From: Ceriagrion tenellum
Lineage: Eukaryota > Arthropoda > Insecta > Odonata > Coenagrionidae
Assembly (NCBI GenBank): GCA_963169105.1
Contig: OY720636.1
Coordinates: 69,366,123 to 69,430,122, forward strand
Length of the DNA: 64,000 nt
Direction of reading: 5' to 3'
A program made the translations under genes and the position numbers. Shown here in pieces: positions 45,061 through 56,553 of the stretch. Positions within the stretch are counted from its first letter, which is position 1, and the number at the start of each line of letters is the position of its first letter. The notes under the pieces are model-generated. The model saw only the letters and a list, made by a program, of their open reading frames with translations. It ran no database searches and had not been told where the DNA came from.

Positions 45061-47997
45061 TCAATCAGTAATATTCAGTACACAATGAGTTTTCAAATTG
45101 CTAAAATACGTGAATCAAAATATATGAATGAATTTTCCAGATTACGGCCGTTGGAAATGCGGTCTTTTTGAAAAATATTAATCAATGGAAAATATTTTTT
45201 ATTGTTCTTTTCAAGTCCCGAAGTGAATCTCCAGATTTGGAACTTAAGAGATTAAGGTTGAATGTGTTCCACCAATTGTGGTTTTATCGCACCTTTATCC
45301 TTACAAACAAAAACAAAATCTATCGCCATCTTTAAGTGGTATCCGAACCCTCAATCTTTGAAATGCCAGGAAAATTACCGACCCGGCAGGTCGCAGGTAG
45401 TTTGTTTGTTCGAGGGAAGTAATAGTCAATTCAAATATTCATCTTATTTTATTAATGGAGGCGGTTGATTCTCGCAATTTACTACTTAAACAGTGGTACC
45501 AAGTATTACGCAGTGGTACCAAGAATTACCTTGGTAGCGATGCTTCGACATATGGGGCACTAATGTGCTTCAAAATACTTTAAATTCGTCACATCGGTGA
45601 GATAAAACTGAAAATTGTTTATTCTTACAGCTCAAGCGAGCGTCTTTTATACAAAAAGAGCCTGTATAATGGAATTGTAAAGTATATTTTGCAGTAATTG
45701 TAATGAAGAGCAAGTAAATAACCATCCTGGACATAATGCCTGATATGCCCAAAAAGTTTGCTGGTCTCTGCAATACACTTTAATTCTCAATAATGAAAAG
45801 TATTTGGCAGTTTCCGCTGTTTTTTGCACTGAGCTTTTACTTTGATTAGCTGTGATTGAAGAGAATGCTTCCATCCAAAGTGTAACCTTGCATTTCAGGG
45901 TCACTCTATTGCATGAAGTGGTGTAAATGTAGACGAATTATTTGATGACGGAAATATAAATTTTTTATATTAACAATGAATATTAACGAATTTAGACTTA
46001 TTTGAATGTTCAAAATATCATATCCAAACTTCCCATAGGTACCGTCAGTTTCTATATAATTTTATTTTTTTCTACGTCTCTTGATACGTTCACATCCGGC
46101 CATAGAGGAGCGCAAGAGCCAAGCGCTTAAAGGAGTTGGCCATAATTTCGGTGCCGACATCATTAATCTTGGGATCCGCCTTTTTTTAGTCACCTCATCA
46201 TCTCGGTAGGCAGCGGGAAAAAAATATTCACCAGATTGGTTACAGTAATTAGCACACATCATTAACAACCTCTAAGTCTTGAGTTTTCGGCCAGACCCCA
46301 TAATTTTGGTGTGCGACCATCCGAATTGCAATCTTACTTTGACTCACTCCCGGATAAACATTGAGTTTGGCTCATTTACGTTTTACCCTCCTGCGGCCAG
46401 TTGGCTCTAAGTCACTGCTCCTCAGTCTGAAAACATTGAGGTCATATTTAGAGCCTCCGTCTAGCGAATCAGGGCATTTTTTTCGTCTGATGAACGTTAA
46501 AATGTTTTTGGGTATGTGAGTGATAAAACAATGAAAAGTGGTAGCTGAAGCCATCTTGACCCGAGAAGCGTGGCTGCAAAAGTATTTTTACTTTCAAAAC
46601 CATTCACTTGGTACTTCAATGCATTATATTTATTATTCCACGACGACACAATAAAAATATTTGCTCGGAAATACCAGTCTTTTACTTCAGTACGTTCTAA
46701 AATTCCTCTAGTGCGAATCTAAATTTTTTGGATAAATTCAGTCTTGTTTACGGACTAACTATGTACGAAGTGAAAAAAATGAGCCATGGAGAATTGGTAA
46801 CTGACCTTTTTTACATACAAGCTATAAAATTTGACTAATTTCACCTGTAAAGCCTCGGGCCTTCCCTTATCATTGACTCTTACGTTTCTTTTCAGTTAAT
46901 TTGGGCGATCTTTCCGTGTACACCTAGACGCAGCGCCCTATCTATGTCGGTGTCTTATCCTGCATGTGGTTCAAATCTAAGGCACTTTTTCTTAACCTGG
47001 TTGACTTCAAAATATCACATTTACGTCATGGTTCAGTCACTGAACAACTGCTACGCCTATACGAATGATGATTACTTTTGTGTTATTTGTGGTCAAAAGC
47101 ATCAGTTTTGATAAAAATAATATCTATCTTAACTGCATGATTTGGTATCGTATCTTAAAACTTCCTTACATCTAAAAAAGGTAATGTTTTGTTGGGATGA
47201 TGTGCAACTCATTATTACTGTAAGAGGTCGCTTAATTTTTAAAGAAACGACATCTTCTCCCTCGACTTAGGTGCTGACAATGCTATAGTGCCACACGCAT
47301 CAACCAGTTTTACGCGAGACTTTCCCAGCTTACAAATTCTGTGATATATGAAAAAGTAAGTAAGAAATAAAGTGGTGAAAATAGTCTACTGTTGTGAAAA
47401 ATCGAAAGCGCAATTCCATTACTCATAAACTTCACATATGAGAGCAATTTAAAATAAAAACCTATTCACAAATATGGGGAGATGGGCCATGTCGCTGCCA
47501 ACTAGAAAATTTAATTCCTCTTAATATCGTTGTATTTCACCCGCACAGACTACCGTTGTCGTCAAGGTAATTTAACAACTGGCAAAAACCTCTGAAAATG
47601 TGTCTAGCGGGACGATCATTACAGAGTTTCCCCTCTTTTTTTTACCTCTAAGCTCACAAAAAAGTTTTCTTCGACCGATAAAATTAAATCGGCAGCGCCC
47701 CGCGCATGCTCATCATCTCAGGATGTTTTTCGAGATTTCGTTTAGAACCCGATTTTTTAGGTTTTCATTTTGTCATCATTTTCTCCGGTGTAATATTTTT
47801 TTTGGGGAACCCCTTTCAGACGCGTTACTCATCGCCCGAAAATATCACCAAATTGGCGATTTATAGATGTGGGAGCTTTGAGTGTACTCGGGGCCGGAAA
47901 GACACACGTATATAAATAAACCAGCACGTGACACCCCACGATTCGACGAACGGATTTGTGGAAGATCATTTGGACAAATTCATGCTAATTCGCAGAT
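45061..47997. other. Unassigned; one weak SINE-like match
   Basis: On the minus strand GGGTTCGGATACC (complement of 45338-45350) resembles box B, with GGTCGGTAATTTTCCTGGC upstream as a weak box A. A short direct repeat CAGTGGTACCAAG occurs at about 45492 and 45511. The frames at 46062-46268 and 47600-47915 have no recognised domain. Confidence 0.4.
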
Positions 47998-48305
47998 TTT
48001 CGTAGAGTTGTAAATGCAGGTATAGTTTATGCAGTTTTTCTAATGGAAAGGAAGAGGCAAATTCTTGGGCATGGGAGAGATAGAGGCAGATAATCAGAGG
48101 CAGGTCATTAGAATGAAAGAGACACGATTGGTTTCTTTGGGATATTGAGATATTTCGTAGAGTTGTAAATGCAGGTATAGTTTATGCAGTTTTTCTAATG
48201 GAAAGGAAGAGGCAAATCCTTGGACATGGGAGAGATAGAGGCAGATAATCAGAGGCAGGTCATTAGAATGAAAGAGACACGATTGGTTTCTTTGGGATAT
48301 TGAGT
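47998..48305. repeat. Near-perfect tandem duplication, 155-bp unit
   Basis: The unit starting CGTAGAGTTGTAAATGCAGG at 48001 is repeated from 48156 to about 48305. I see only about two substitutions, both within AAATTCTTGGGCATGG against AAATCCTTGGACATGG. The flanks are single copy. The high identity implies a recent duplication or an assembly artefact. The unit is purine-rich and non-coding. Confidence 0.92.
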
Positions 48306-49264
48306 AGTATTAACATTTCTTTCAGATTGTGAATGCTAGGGGAAAATTATTTTGTTGTTGGCAGAGTTATATTTTGCCTTTCGGAAAGTTTTATTATCTA
48401 TCTCTCCCGGACGGTGACTAAAAAATGGCCTCCATAACACTAGTTTTATGGTGCCTTTTTCCGTATTTCAGAATCACTTTGGCTTGACCAATTAATTCCG
48501 GAGGAGCTGTATTCTCAACTCCCTTCTATTAGCATTTGCAAAGAAATAAGAGGGAAAACCCGTCGTATCTTCTTAAAGTCCCAACAACTTTATCAATTCA
48601 CACTTTCCACCATTATTAGAAGTTTCGGCGGGATTTACAGCTTGAAAAAATAATACACTGGAGTTACACCTGGTCATCTCTCTGTTTTGCCCTATTCGTG
48701 ACTTAGTTTGCCCCCATTCCAAGGCCCTCATATCATTGAGATCTTCTTTGCAAAGAAATTAGAGTGCAGATTCGAGTGATCTTTCTAGAGGTGCGCAAAG
48801 TAATTTTTTGCAGTCGTTAGAAGTTTAGACTCAAATGAGTTTTGACTGATATTCACAGTGGTGTACCACATTTTTTACAGGGCGAGTTATATTCCCATCT
48901 TTCTCAACACTCAACGCATTGGTTACTCCACTTCCAATAGTGTATTCGGATACAAATGATGGTCTCTCTACTTATTGGATAATCAAATTCGGAAACTGCA
49001 TAATTTCTCTCTAATAAATACACTCGTAGCTATTCGTCGTAGAAAGCTGCTACATATACTATATGATAACGTATATTAAGACTGTCAACCTGAGACAGGA
49101 CAGCTTTCTACTAAAAAATTACTTGAATCAAGTTTGTATACAGTGGAAAAGTTAGACAGTGCATATATGCAGAGGAGCGCTCCCACCTCAAAACTTCCCT
49201 ATAAGTGAATGCATTCTTGTCTGAGTAAGTATATAGACAGGTTGAAGCTCCTTACGCCTACATT

Positions 49265-49490
49265 TTCATACGACCCTGCGAGACGCCAGAAAGGTGGATG
49301 GCGGGGGTAGTTAGGACACCAGTCATGGAAGGGAAAAGGAGAAATAGGATAAAAGAGTGGAGAGAGGCTAGAGAAGAATAGTTTACCAACAATCTGTCTT
49401 ATGCTTAACTCTCGCAGTTTTTTTAATAATCGCCGATGTTGTGCAGAAAGAGGGAATCATTTTATATATCAGAAAAGTAGTGTATTTCCA
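49265..49490. repeat. Dispersed repeat, relative of 18411-18640
   Basis: Shares CACCAGTCATG, GGGAAAAGGAGA, ATCTGTCTTA, a T-run and a GA-rich end with the copy at 18.4 kb, in the same order and orientation. Confidence 0.4.
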
Positions 49491-49505
49491 TAATTTTATA
49501 ATTTT

Positions 49506-49560
49506 CCAGGAGATGCCCCTTGAAGCTGAAACCGGTCGCAGATATTAATAAAGCGTGGAA
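49506..49560 (+). mobile_element. Degraded PLE/LINE-type terminal motif
   Basis: CAGGAGATGCCCCTTGAAGC, then TGAAACCGGTCG and, 12 bases on, AATAAAG reproduces the order seen in the foldbacks (CTGANGATG, stem, GAAACCGGTCG, AATAAA), but without a partner copy and with a broken stem. Confidence 0.35.
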
Positions 49561-49775
49561 AGTGGTAAAGTTTAATTAAATACAATGGATTTGAGTACTT
49601 CATTAATTTATATTTTCCGCACGAATGTTTGCTGCGTATTTAACTAACCGTATCGTGTCTGTCTCATTTAGTAATTATAATAATTGGGGCTATTGTTTCG
49701 GAATTCGTTATCTGTCTTCTCTTCCGTGAATGTCTCCTTTTATACATATTAAGTTTGGGCTGCCGTGCTAAATGT

Positions 49776-50645
49776 TTAGCACCTCTTTTGGTCGCTTAAT
49801 CTTTCTCTCCAATTTCTATGTCTTACATTTAGTTTAGCTGTGTACAGCAAGTTCTTTGTATTTTCCTCCAATTCCCTGTGGTACTTCACCGCTTGTTGTT
49901 TTATAATGGCAAGGATGCTATTTACACTCGCGTCTTTATATACTTCTTCATTTTTTCTCCAATGAGGGAGGTTTAGGATTTGACCGAATATTCTTCTTTC
50001 TGTTGCTTCAATTTTCCGAATTGAAGGAGTTTTCAATAGCACGGCCCATGCTGACGTCCCATACAGCATGACTGGTCCAATTATGCTGCCGTATATTTCT
50101 GTTTTTATTCCTCTCGGTGCGGAGTTATTTCGTATAATGGGTGGTAGTATTACTTTTATTGATTTTTCTTTGTTTTTAATTTACCAGACATGTCCAGCAA
50201 ACGAGAGGCTGTTGTCGATAGTACTTCCCAAGTACGTGACAATACTGCCCATGGGTTTGGTTGCCCTTTTATTGTTCTGCAGGAGCAAGGTTATATTCCT
50301 GATTGTGGCCTGGAGAATATTACTGACTGAGTCATCTGGATACTTATATCCTGCCTCCATTTATTGTACCAATTTATTATTGGCTGAAGCACATCTTCAG
50401 TGTATTCTTTTGTTAATTTATTTGATTTGCTTCTCGCAATTATTGCGTCGTCGTCTGCATTAAGGGCTGCCATGTTGTGCCAATTTTCCCGGTAAATAGG
50501 GAAATCTGTCGTATAAATGTTAAACAATTATGGTCCCAATACTGACCTCTGTGGTACACCCGCTTTAACAGCCTTTTCTGCTGATATTTCTCCATCCCAT
50601 TTTATTGTGAACTTTCTGTTTTGTATTTGAACGTCTCTTAAAAGA
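49776..50645 (-). pseudogene. Jockey-like LINE reverse-transcriptase pseudogene
   Basis: Read on the minus strand from 50645: LRDVQIQNRKFTIKWDGEIS, then KAGVPQRSVLGP (the GxPQGSVLGP motif of Jockey/I-group RTs). LFNIYTTDFP follows, then NADDDAIIARSKSN, where the catalytic YADD tyrosine has become N. Next come GSIVTYLGSTID, APRGIKTEIYGSIIGPVMLY and GTSAWAVLLKTPSIRKIEAT, ending RNWRERLSDQKRC before a stop at 49776. Frame changes occur near 50290 and 50070, and there are internal stops. The endonuclease domain and 5' half are absent. It is distinct from the L-A family and is on the minus strand like it. Confidence 0.88.
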
Positions 50646-51821
50646 CCAACACTAGTCGCCAGCCCGTTCCTTAGCAAACGGAGCAACTGGAGTGACGGAC
50701 AGGGGCAGATTTTTCATTCGAGCCTCTAGGCGTTAAACAGCTCTCCTGCGATACAGATATGCGCGACGAGGAGCACGCGTCTTGGTGGCGAATGAAAATC
50801 AACTCGTCAACGCTTTTCCGGTTTCGAGATCCCCCGGAGGGAGCGGCGGGGCACGAGCAGCCACCTTCCACACCTAATCGCACGTCGCCGCAACATATAT
50901 GCGGTGCAAACCGAAATTTTACGTTCCCTTAGCGAGGGCCGATAATTGTGAGGAACCAATCCGCGCGACGAAAACGATTCGCCGTTGTCGACATCGGTGA
51001 AAATGGCCGAGCAGGAGACCCAGGGTTGAGATTCCTCCGAATGCTATTCGGTTGTGCATTTCTGTGGTCCGAAAATGCCTTTTCCGGATATTTTTCACCT
51101 TTTGAGCACCATGTTCGCCCCCTCCTTGATGTGCCCATCATTTGTTACATTAGCTTTATCTTGTCATTTTATATTTGATGAATAGATTTGAAAAATATGC
51201 ATGCATAAAAACAAGATCGTGGAGGAATGGATTGTTTTAAAATGATTTGAGGTGGACTTCACCGTGCACTCAAGTCAACTCTCGAGTCTCTTCCATCAAT
51301 AATCGTCATGGGATGTCTGGGTGTATTTTGCCATTTTAATGTCATTTTTCATTGAAATTTGCCTTTGATTGAATTCTAGCACATCTGAAATGGTTTTCGA
51401 CAATCCCAGTGGATGCCGTATCGTTTCTTATTGGGATATATGAAATTTTAGATGGAAATGTTGACATATTGGGCACCTATGATGATGAACATGGTGACTA
51501 TGTTTCTGTATTTTAACATTTTGGTCATTCATATCTAAGATTGCTTGACTGCAGTCTTCAATTCTATCCCCTCGCCTGCTAACAACTCCTTCATGCCACA
51601 AGCTCTTTTGTTTCATGTTTATTTTAAGCTTGACTCTACGCTATGTAACTCTCAGTCTTCTTCGAGTAGCTTCTCCTTGTTTTCCCGTCTACCATGTTCC
51701 TGACAAAGTCGTATGCGTCCACATGCTGTCTATCCTACGCAATCGGGTCTCCTCTATGATGCTCTACATGATTTTCTCACCTCCCATTCTACTGATATAA
51801 GTAAACTAAAAGTAACTGTAT
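50646..51821. other. Unassigned, GC-rich at 50650-51000
   Basis: The GC-rich part begins exactly where the LINE ends, so it is the insertion flank. Short frames (50671-50883 and 50929-51141 minus, 50948-51178 plus) have no recognised domain. Confidence 0.4.
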
Positions 51822-51980
51822 GAATTCCAAAAAATCTTTTTAATAACACTGTGCAACCTGTTTTATTCATTAGGAGATCATCAGGTACAATTAAAACATC
51901 AGGAATGTACAGTATACCTAACAGTTCCCCAACGGGTAAAACCGGTTGTGCGGTGTTATTTAAAAGATTTTGTGGAATTC
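51822..51980. mobile_element. Foldback element with degraded hammerhead-like centre
   Basis: The 37-base arms 51822-51858 and 51944-51980 are reverse complements with about four mismatches, both starting GAATTCCA. On the minus strand 51884-51860 reads CTGATGATCTCC, AATGAAT, then AAAAC. On the plus side the arm begins AAAACCGGTTG (51938-51948). The stem and G12 are lost. The element type is as at 42.4 kb, but the tail sequence is different. Confidence 0.65.
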
Positions 51981-53134
51981 AAAAAGTCACTTCTGATTGA
52001 CATTTATCAACATGAGCCTATTCCACTAGATTACGCCTAACAGTATTCATTTTGTCCTCCGCTTCTGCTTACCTTCCCGTTTCTGATCCTATTGGTTCAT
52101 TTGCTTTTCATCTTTTCATTGTATCTGTTTAGTCTTTAAGAGTACCTGATTTCTTTGATCCGGAAATGTAACTTCGCAACATCATCAAGGTCTACAGTTT
52201 AAGTTTTTTTTTTTTGCTTGCCGGACGATTGTGTTGGCCCGTATGTCCCCGGAATCCCGATAGGCTGCTGAGCCTGTCATCAGGTTTTCCAGGGACCGGA
52301 CCGACAGAACTTGATACACATCCATTTTTCACCATCACACATTTCATTGCTGTAATGCAAATACTATTTACACTCAAAAGATTCGCAACGGGCGTGGTAG
52401 TTAGAAGTGTTATGCAACGCAAAGGGTAGAAAGGTGTTAGTTTAATGTCTTAGAATAGATGGTGCGATATGACTCAGCAGTTGAAGCACCTAAAAACGTG
52501 AGTGTAATTCCACTATCGGAGTGATTTTAAGCCATGCCTTGATTTCTAGCTGGTGGGGCCAGATCCGGACGAAGCAGTTGTTTCTCGCTCGTAATTACAA
52601 CTGTCGCGCGACTGTAACTCATTCGAGTCCGCAATTAAGTCTTTTCCAAAATTGACTACGGGGCTTCCTCCCACGCCCCGCTTTTCCAACCCTTTCCTCC
52701 GCCACCCGCCCACCCTCCGCCCCGCTTCCATCTTCAAGCCTTCCCACCCTCATCCATTCCGGAACCGAGTTTGTCGTTCCCGCAGCGGCATCAAACAGCA
52801 TTTCACATCCATCGCCCGCCCGCCATGTCTCATCCATTGGCCATGCCCATTCCTCGCTCTAATCGCCCGCATGCGGAAAGTCCCTCCCTCCCTTCCTCTC
52901 TCCATTTGTCCAACCGTCCACCCGTCCGCGTCTGTTTCCATCAGCCCCATCCCATCTCCCCCAACTTCGCCTTCCCACTTCTTTTACCACCCTCCACCAC
53001 GACCCCTCGCTACATTCAGAGGTCCTTCAGGAATTAGGAGAGGGTTGTTTTTAAAACTGTCTCCAAGTTCTTTTTCTGTTCCCATTTGCCGAATAGGTCT
53101 CATCCCCACCCCAGCTATAAATGTTATATTCATT
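51981..53134. other. Unassigned; CT-rich tract at 52650-53060
   Basis: A 200-residue plus-strand frame (52652-53254) is almost entirely Pro/Ser/Leu/His from CT-rich DNA and runs on into antisense LINE sequence. I do not regard it as a gene. The retroposon end at 52204-52285 is listed separately. Confidence 0.45.
52204..52285 (-). mobile_element. Retroposon 3' end with poly(A)
   Basis: On the minus strand CTGATGACAGGCTCAGCAGC (52283-52264) is followed by about 45 bases and then a run of 12 A (T run at 52204-52215). An A-tail after a structured segment suggests the 3' terminus of a LINE or SINE. The family is not identified. Confidence 0.4.
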
Positions 53135-53960
53135 CATTGGTTTTTCAGTCCTATGATTGGTATACTGCAGCCCTTTACACTTCCCTACTTACTGCTAGTT
53201 CATGTACCTCCTGGTATCTCTTCGTATGTACTTTCCTCTTTATTTGGTCCATAAATTTATTCCTGGGTCTTCCTATGGAGACTTTTCCCTCCATTTTGCT
53301 TTTAATTATGATTTTTACAAACCCATTGTGCCTCAGAGTGTGTTCAACCCATCTGGTTCTTCTATTCTGCGTGGTGTTCCATATGGTCCTTTACTCTTTT
53401 ATTCTTCTGTACACTTCATCATTTCATATGTCGTCCGTCCGTTTAATCTTCAGCATCCTCCTCCAGCACCAGGTTTCGAAGCCTTCTAGTCTTTTCTGGT
53501 CAGCTTTTCCAATGGTCTATGCTTCCGATCCATAGAGTGCTACGCTCCACACGAATATTTTCACATTCTGTTTTCTGGTTAGTTGTCCTATCTTCTTTGA
53601 GCACGGCAGTTTTTTTATTCCTATGAACGCCTTCTTAGCATGGGCTATCCTCCGCTTAATTTCCGTTGTACTTCCTTCGTCCCATGTGATGGTGCTTCCA
53701 AGATAGGTGAAGAAATACACTTGCTCTAATTTCTCTCATCTCAAGGTGATTTCTGCATTCAGCTTCTCTCTTCCACATACTAGGATTTTAGTCGTAGTCT
53801 TAATCTTAATTATTTTCATGTTGTATTCTTGGAGAACTTGGTCCATTACGTTTATTAACCTTTGAAGATCATCGCGATTTCTAGCTACGACAGATATGAA
53901 TATCATCTGCATTGGTATACACAAACATCGATTTCGTGGCACTACTACTTGTGCCGAGGA
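53135..53960 (-). mobile_element. LINE family L-A, copy 3 (longest)
   Basis: Minus-strand fragment of about 825 bases. From its 5' side: FVYTNADDIHIC (RT catalytic box with N for the usual first residue), RDDLQRLINVMDQVLQEYNM, TTKILVCGREKLNAEITLR (53942-53736), then FTYLGSTITWDEGSTTEIKR, AKKAFIGIKKLPCSKKI and VWSVALYGSEA (53720-53517). The AWYWRRM...basic tail follows in other frames. It ends at the shared terminus AACCAATGAATGAATATAAC, with a short TGAA-type tail. The frames are broken, so it is inactive. Confidence 0.87.
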
Positions 53961-54271
53961 TTCACCAGAATTAATCCAGAATTAGTAATGCGGTGTGATA
54001 GTGATTAGTGATATTACTTAACAATGCTGTGGTTGTTGTAATTTTGAGGGTTCGCCGTTGTAGTTCCTAATATATGGCTTCAGAATATAAAAATGGCTTT
54101 CAGTTTATGTTTAGTTTTAAATAATTTTATGTCATTTTGGTCTCAACCTCCATTTAGTATTCCCGTATAAAATAACTCAAGTTACCATTTCTTTGAAATG
54201 GATGAACTATTTCATTTTTTACTGCTACAAAAGGTTTAATAACAAAATGTTCAAGAAAGGAGTTGTAAGGC
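53961..54271. other. AT-rich, no recognised feature
   Basis: No gene or repeat recognised. Confidence 0.5.
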
Positions 54272-54449
54272 GTTACTGATGAGTGCGAATTTCCACAGAG
54301 AAAAAATCATCCGCCTTGACCGGGATCCATCCCGGTCAAGGCGGATGATTTTTTCTCTGTGGAAATTCGCACATATGTGCATTGCGGGTGACTCCGTAAA
54401 GTGGAACTCCGTGGCTAGTCCCGGATAGCTGAAAATTTGTTACTGATGA
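54272..54449 (+). mobile_element. Palindromic (snap-back) SINE insertion with 11-bp target-site duplication
   Basis: GTTACTGATGA occurs at 54272-54282 and again at 54439-54449, immediately flanking a 156-bp insert. The insert starts with a perfect inverted repeat: 43-base arms 54283-54325 and 54330-54372, no mismatch, loop TCCA. The right arm, CAAGGCGGATGATTTTTTCT and onward, resembles the region just after box B of the SINE at 41.3 kb. It continues through 66 unique bases ending GCTGAAAATTT. The flanking duplication is what LINE-mediated insertion leaves. The arm duplication implies that the cDNA folded back on itself during synthesis. Confidence 0.82.
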
Positions 54450-55120
54450 TGTTTTAAATAGTTTTTCAAATCTTGCGTAGTGATTTTGTAGATGAAAATA
54501 GTTTTTTTGCTGTATACAATTATATTATTCGAAACGTTTCTAATTTTCATTATAATAAAATCAGATATATCTCATGTTTGGTTGGAGTTTTTTCTGTGTT
54601 AAGTGCAAATGACTTAATTAGGATGTCGTCCATTGTAAGGTTTGATAAAGCATTCCAGTAAGATTCATGATAAAATAAGATTTTACTCGAAATATTTTTC
54701 AATGGTTACAATAGATCAGAGAGCCGTTTAGCGTGTTTGCCTATAGAAAATAACAGCGGAGGAGGGGCAATTTTTTTATAAATTGTCTATCTCACGGCCA
54801 ATTTTAAGGAATACATTAATATTGCTGTTTTAATGCTAGAGAGATAAAGATTTAAGCATACGATATCAGTCTAATTGATGTGAATAATTAGACCATAACT
54901 TGGAAAAATATTAAATATATTATTGAGCGTGATGGTATACTTTGATATTAATTTAGATTTTAAAATATCTCTGGACGGAACCAGGGACGGAAAATGAAAA
55001 TAATTTACATTTCACCTTAACATTACTACCTTTCACGATGATATTTCTGTGAAAATTCAAATCTTCAAGGACATATTTCTACAAAGAGCCTCCAATCATT
55101 TTTTCTTTCCCCTAGATGCT
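54450..55120. other. AT-rich, no recognised feature
   Basis: No gene, paired repeat or RNA gene recognised. Confidence 0.5.
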
Positions 55121-56553
55121 TTCATTGAATCGATAAAAATGACCAGATGTTATTGAAAAATTACGCCAATAAAATCGTGTAACCTAGATTTTTAAGAAAA
55201 CCCCGATTCAAAGATTGGTTTTCTGTAAGATATGCTCCGTCTCCTCAAAAATGAGAAAGTTACCTGCCGGGTATGCGGTGCACCTGAAGATAACATGTTC
55301 TTTTTTGTATTCCTTGAAGTTATGTACGAAATTTTGCCGGCGGAAACTGGTAGTACTTAATTTCAAAATGTATGTAATTATCGGCATTTAACGCCAGTTA
55401 CGGTCCCAACAATGTCTCTAGTAGAAGTTCTGTATTAGAAACTATTAGTTAAAAATTGCATTACGTATTGAATTCCTGGAAGGTGAATGCCCGCTGTTGA
55501 TCTTTCGATTCGATCTATTGTAATATCGATAATATCTATATAATTATGTATATAATTTATCTATGATATGATCTATATAATTATCGATTCGATTTCCTGG
55601 TTCTCAGCTTCTCTTCCACTCGGTCAACTTCCTCGCCTTGACAGAGCAGAGCTGCATCCGCAGTCTCTGGACCACCGACAAAGTCACAATGGTGTGCAGT
55701 GGAGCGTTTCGTCGAGTAAACATGCTAATTTTCGCCGTCCCACTCTCCTCCCGGAATCTTCATGAAGTGATGGATGCATGGCGCTCGTTTGAGCCGCCTT
55801 GCCTGCTTCGGGCGTCTGTGGTGTGACGTGAGAAATGGGTTTGTTTACTCCGGGCGCCGCCCGCGAATGGTAGCGCTTCGATTTCACAGTTTTACCGCGG
55901 AACTCTACAAAGAGATAGCGATGGGAAGAAACGACTTCTTCCGGATCGACATTGTGCGAGTGAGAAATAATATTTGCGGGTGAGTCAATCATATTTTTAT
56001 GAAGGCACTGGCTATATGCAGTCTTTCATGATGCCGATGAGAGATGATTTTGCTTTTATGTTTTTTTTGCGCTGTAAGTCGAGTATGTTGTCGATGTTTC
56101 GCTGCTTAGATTAGGCCTGATATGCTAAATACTCTGCAAGAGCATTTGTAATATTCTGGTCTTTTAACGTAATCTGAACTTAGAAAACATGATCGTGTAA
56201 TAATGTATTTTATGGTTTTTCGAATACCACTTAATTCTATATCAGTTTTATATAAGCCATTTATTACAAGTTGATACTTTTAAGTTCATTAATGAAATAC
56301 GTGTTGAAATTAACTACGTTCTACCACAGTTTTGGCCGGCAAATTTTCGCACATAACTTGTACAATTTAGAAAAAACCATGTTCTGTATCTTCAAGTGCG
56401 CCGTACACCTGGCAGGTTATATATGAGGAGACAGAGTGTGTTTTACAGAAAATCAATCGTTGAAATCGGGGTTTTCTTAAAAATCTAAGTTACACAATTT
56501 TACCGACGTGAGTTAATAATCATTTTCGGTCATTTATATCGATTCAGCGAAAT
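55121..56553. mobile_element. Long inverted-repeat structure (about 260-bp arms) around a GC-rich core
   Basis: The left arm (about 55121-55380) and right arm (about 56289-56553) match in inverse orientation along their whole length. Landmarks are TGAATCGATA...ATGACC, GTGTAAC(C/T)TAG, TTTTTAAGAAAACCCCGATT, a T/CCTGCC(G/A)GG core, and TTGCCGGC with TTAATTTCA. Divergence is moderate, so the structure is not recent. Between them lie about 900 bases, of which 55590-55990 is GC-rich. No transposase is seen. It may be a large foldback or TIR transposon, or two opposed copies of one repeat. Confidence 0.75.
55590..55990 (+). other. GC-rich segment between the inverted repeats, possible exon
   Basis: Open frames occur on both strands (55774-55983 plus, 69 residues; 55684-55992 minus, 102 residues). 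The plus reading ends ...RNNICG. Its last codons overlap GGGTGAGT (GT at 55980-55981), a good splice-donor match, so a first exon is conceivable. No domain is recognised and no acceptor or promoter was identified. Confidence 0.3.

Noticed and set aside
46940..46985. Box-B-like GGTTCAAATCT as a further SINE
   Set aside because: No box A at a suitable distance and no related body sequence. A single 11-base match is expected by chance.
50068..50463. 131-residue plus-strand frame resembling a membrane protein
   Set aside because: Antisense to the Jockey-like RT. The hydrophobic look comes from the complement of the RT codons.
52652..53254. 200-residue plus-strand open frame, the longest in the window
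   Set aside because: It is almost entirely Pro/Ser/Leu/His from a CT-rich tract, where stop codons are rare, and its 3' part is antisense to the LINE copy at 53.1 kb.
53086..53535. 149-residue plus-strand frame, and the similar ones at 44416-44790 and 62002-62392
   Set aside because: They look related to each other only because they are antisense to the same LINE family. The sense reading on the minus strand gives RT motifs.
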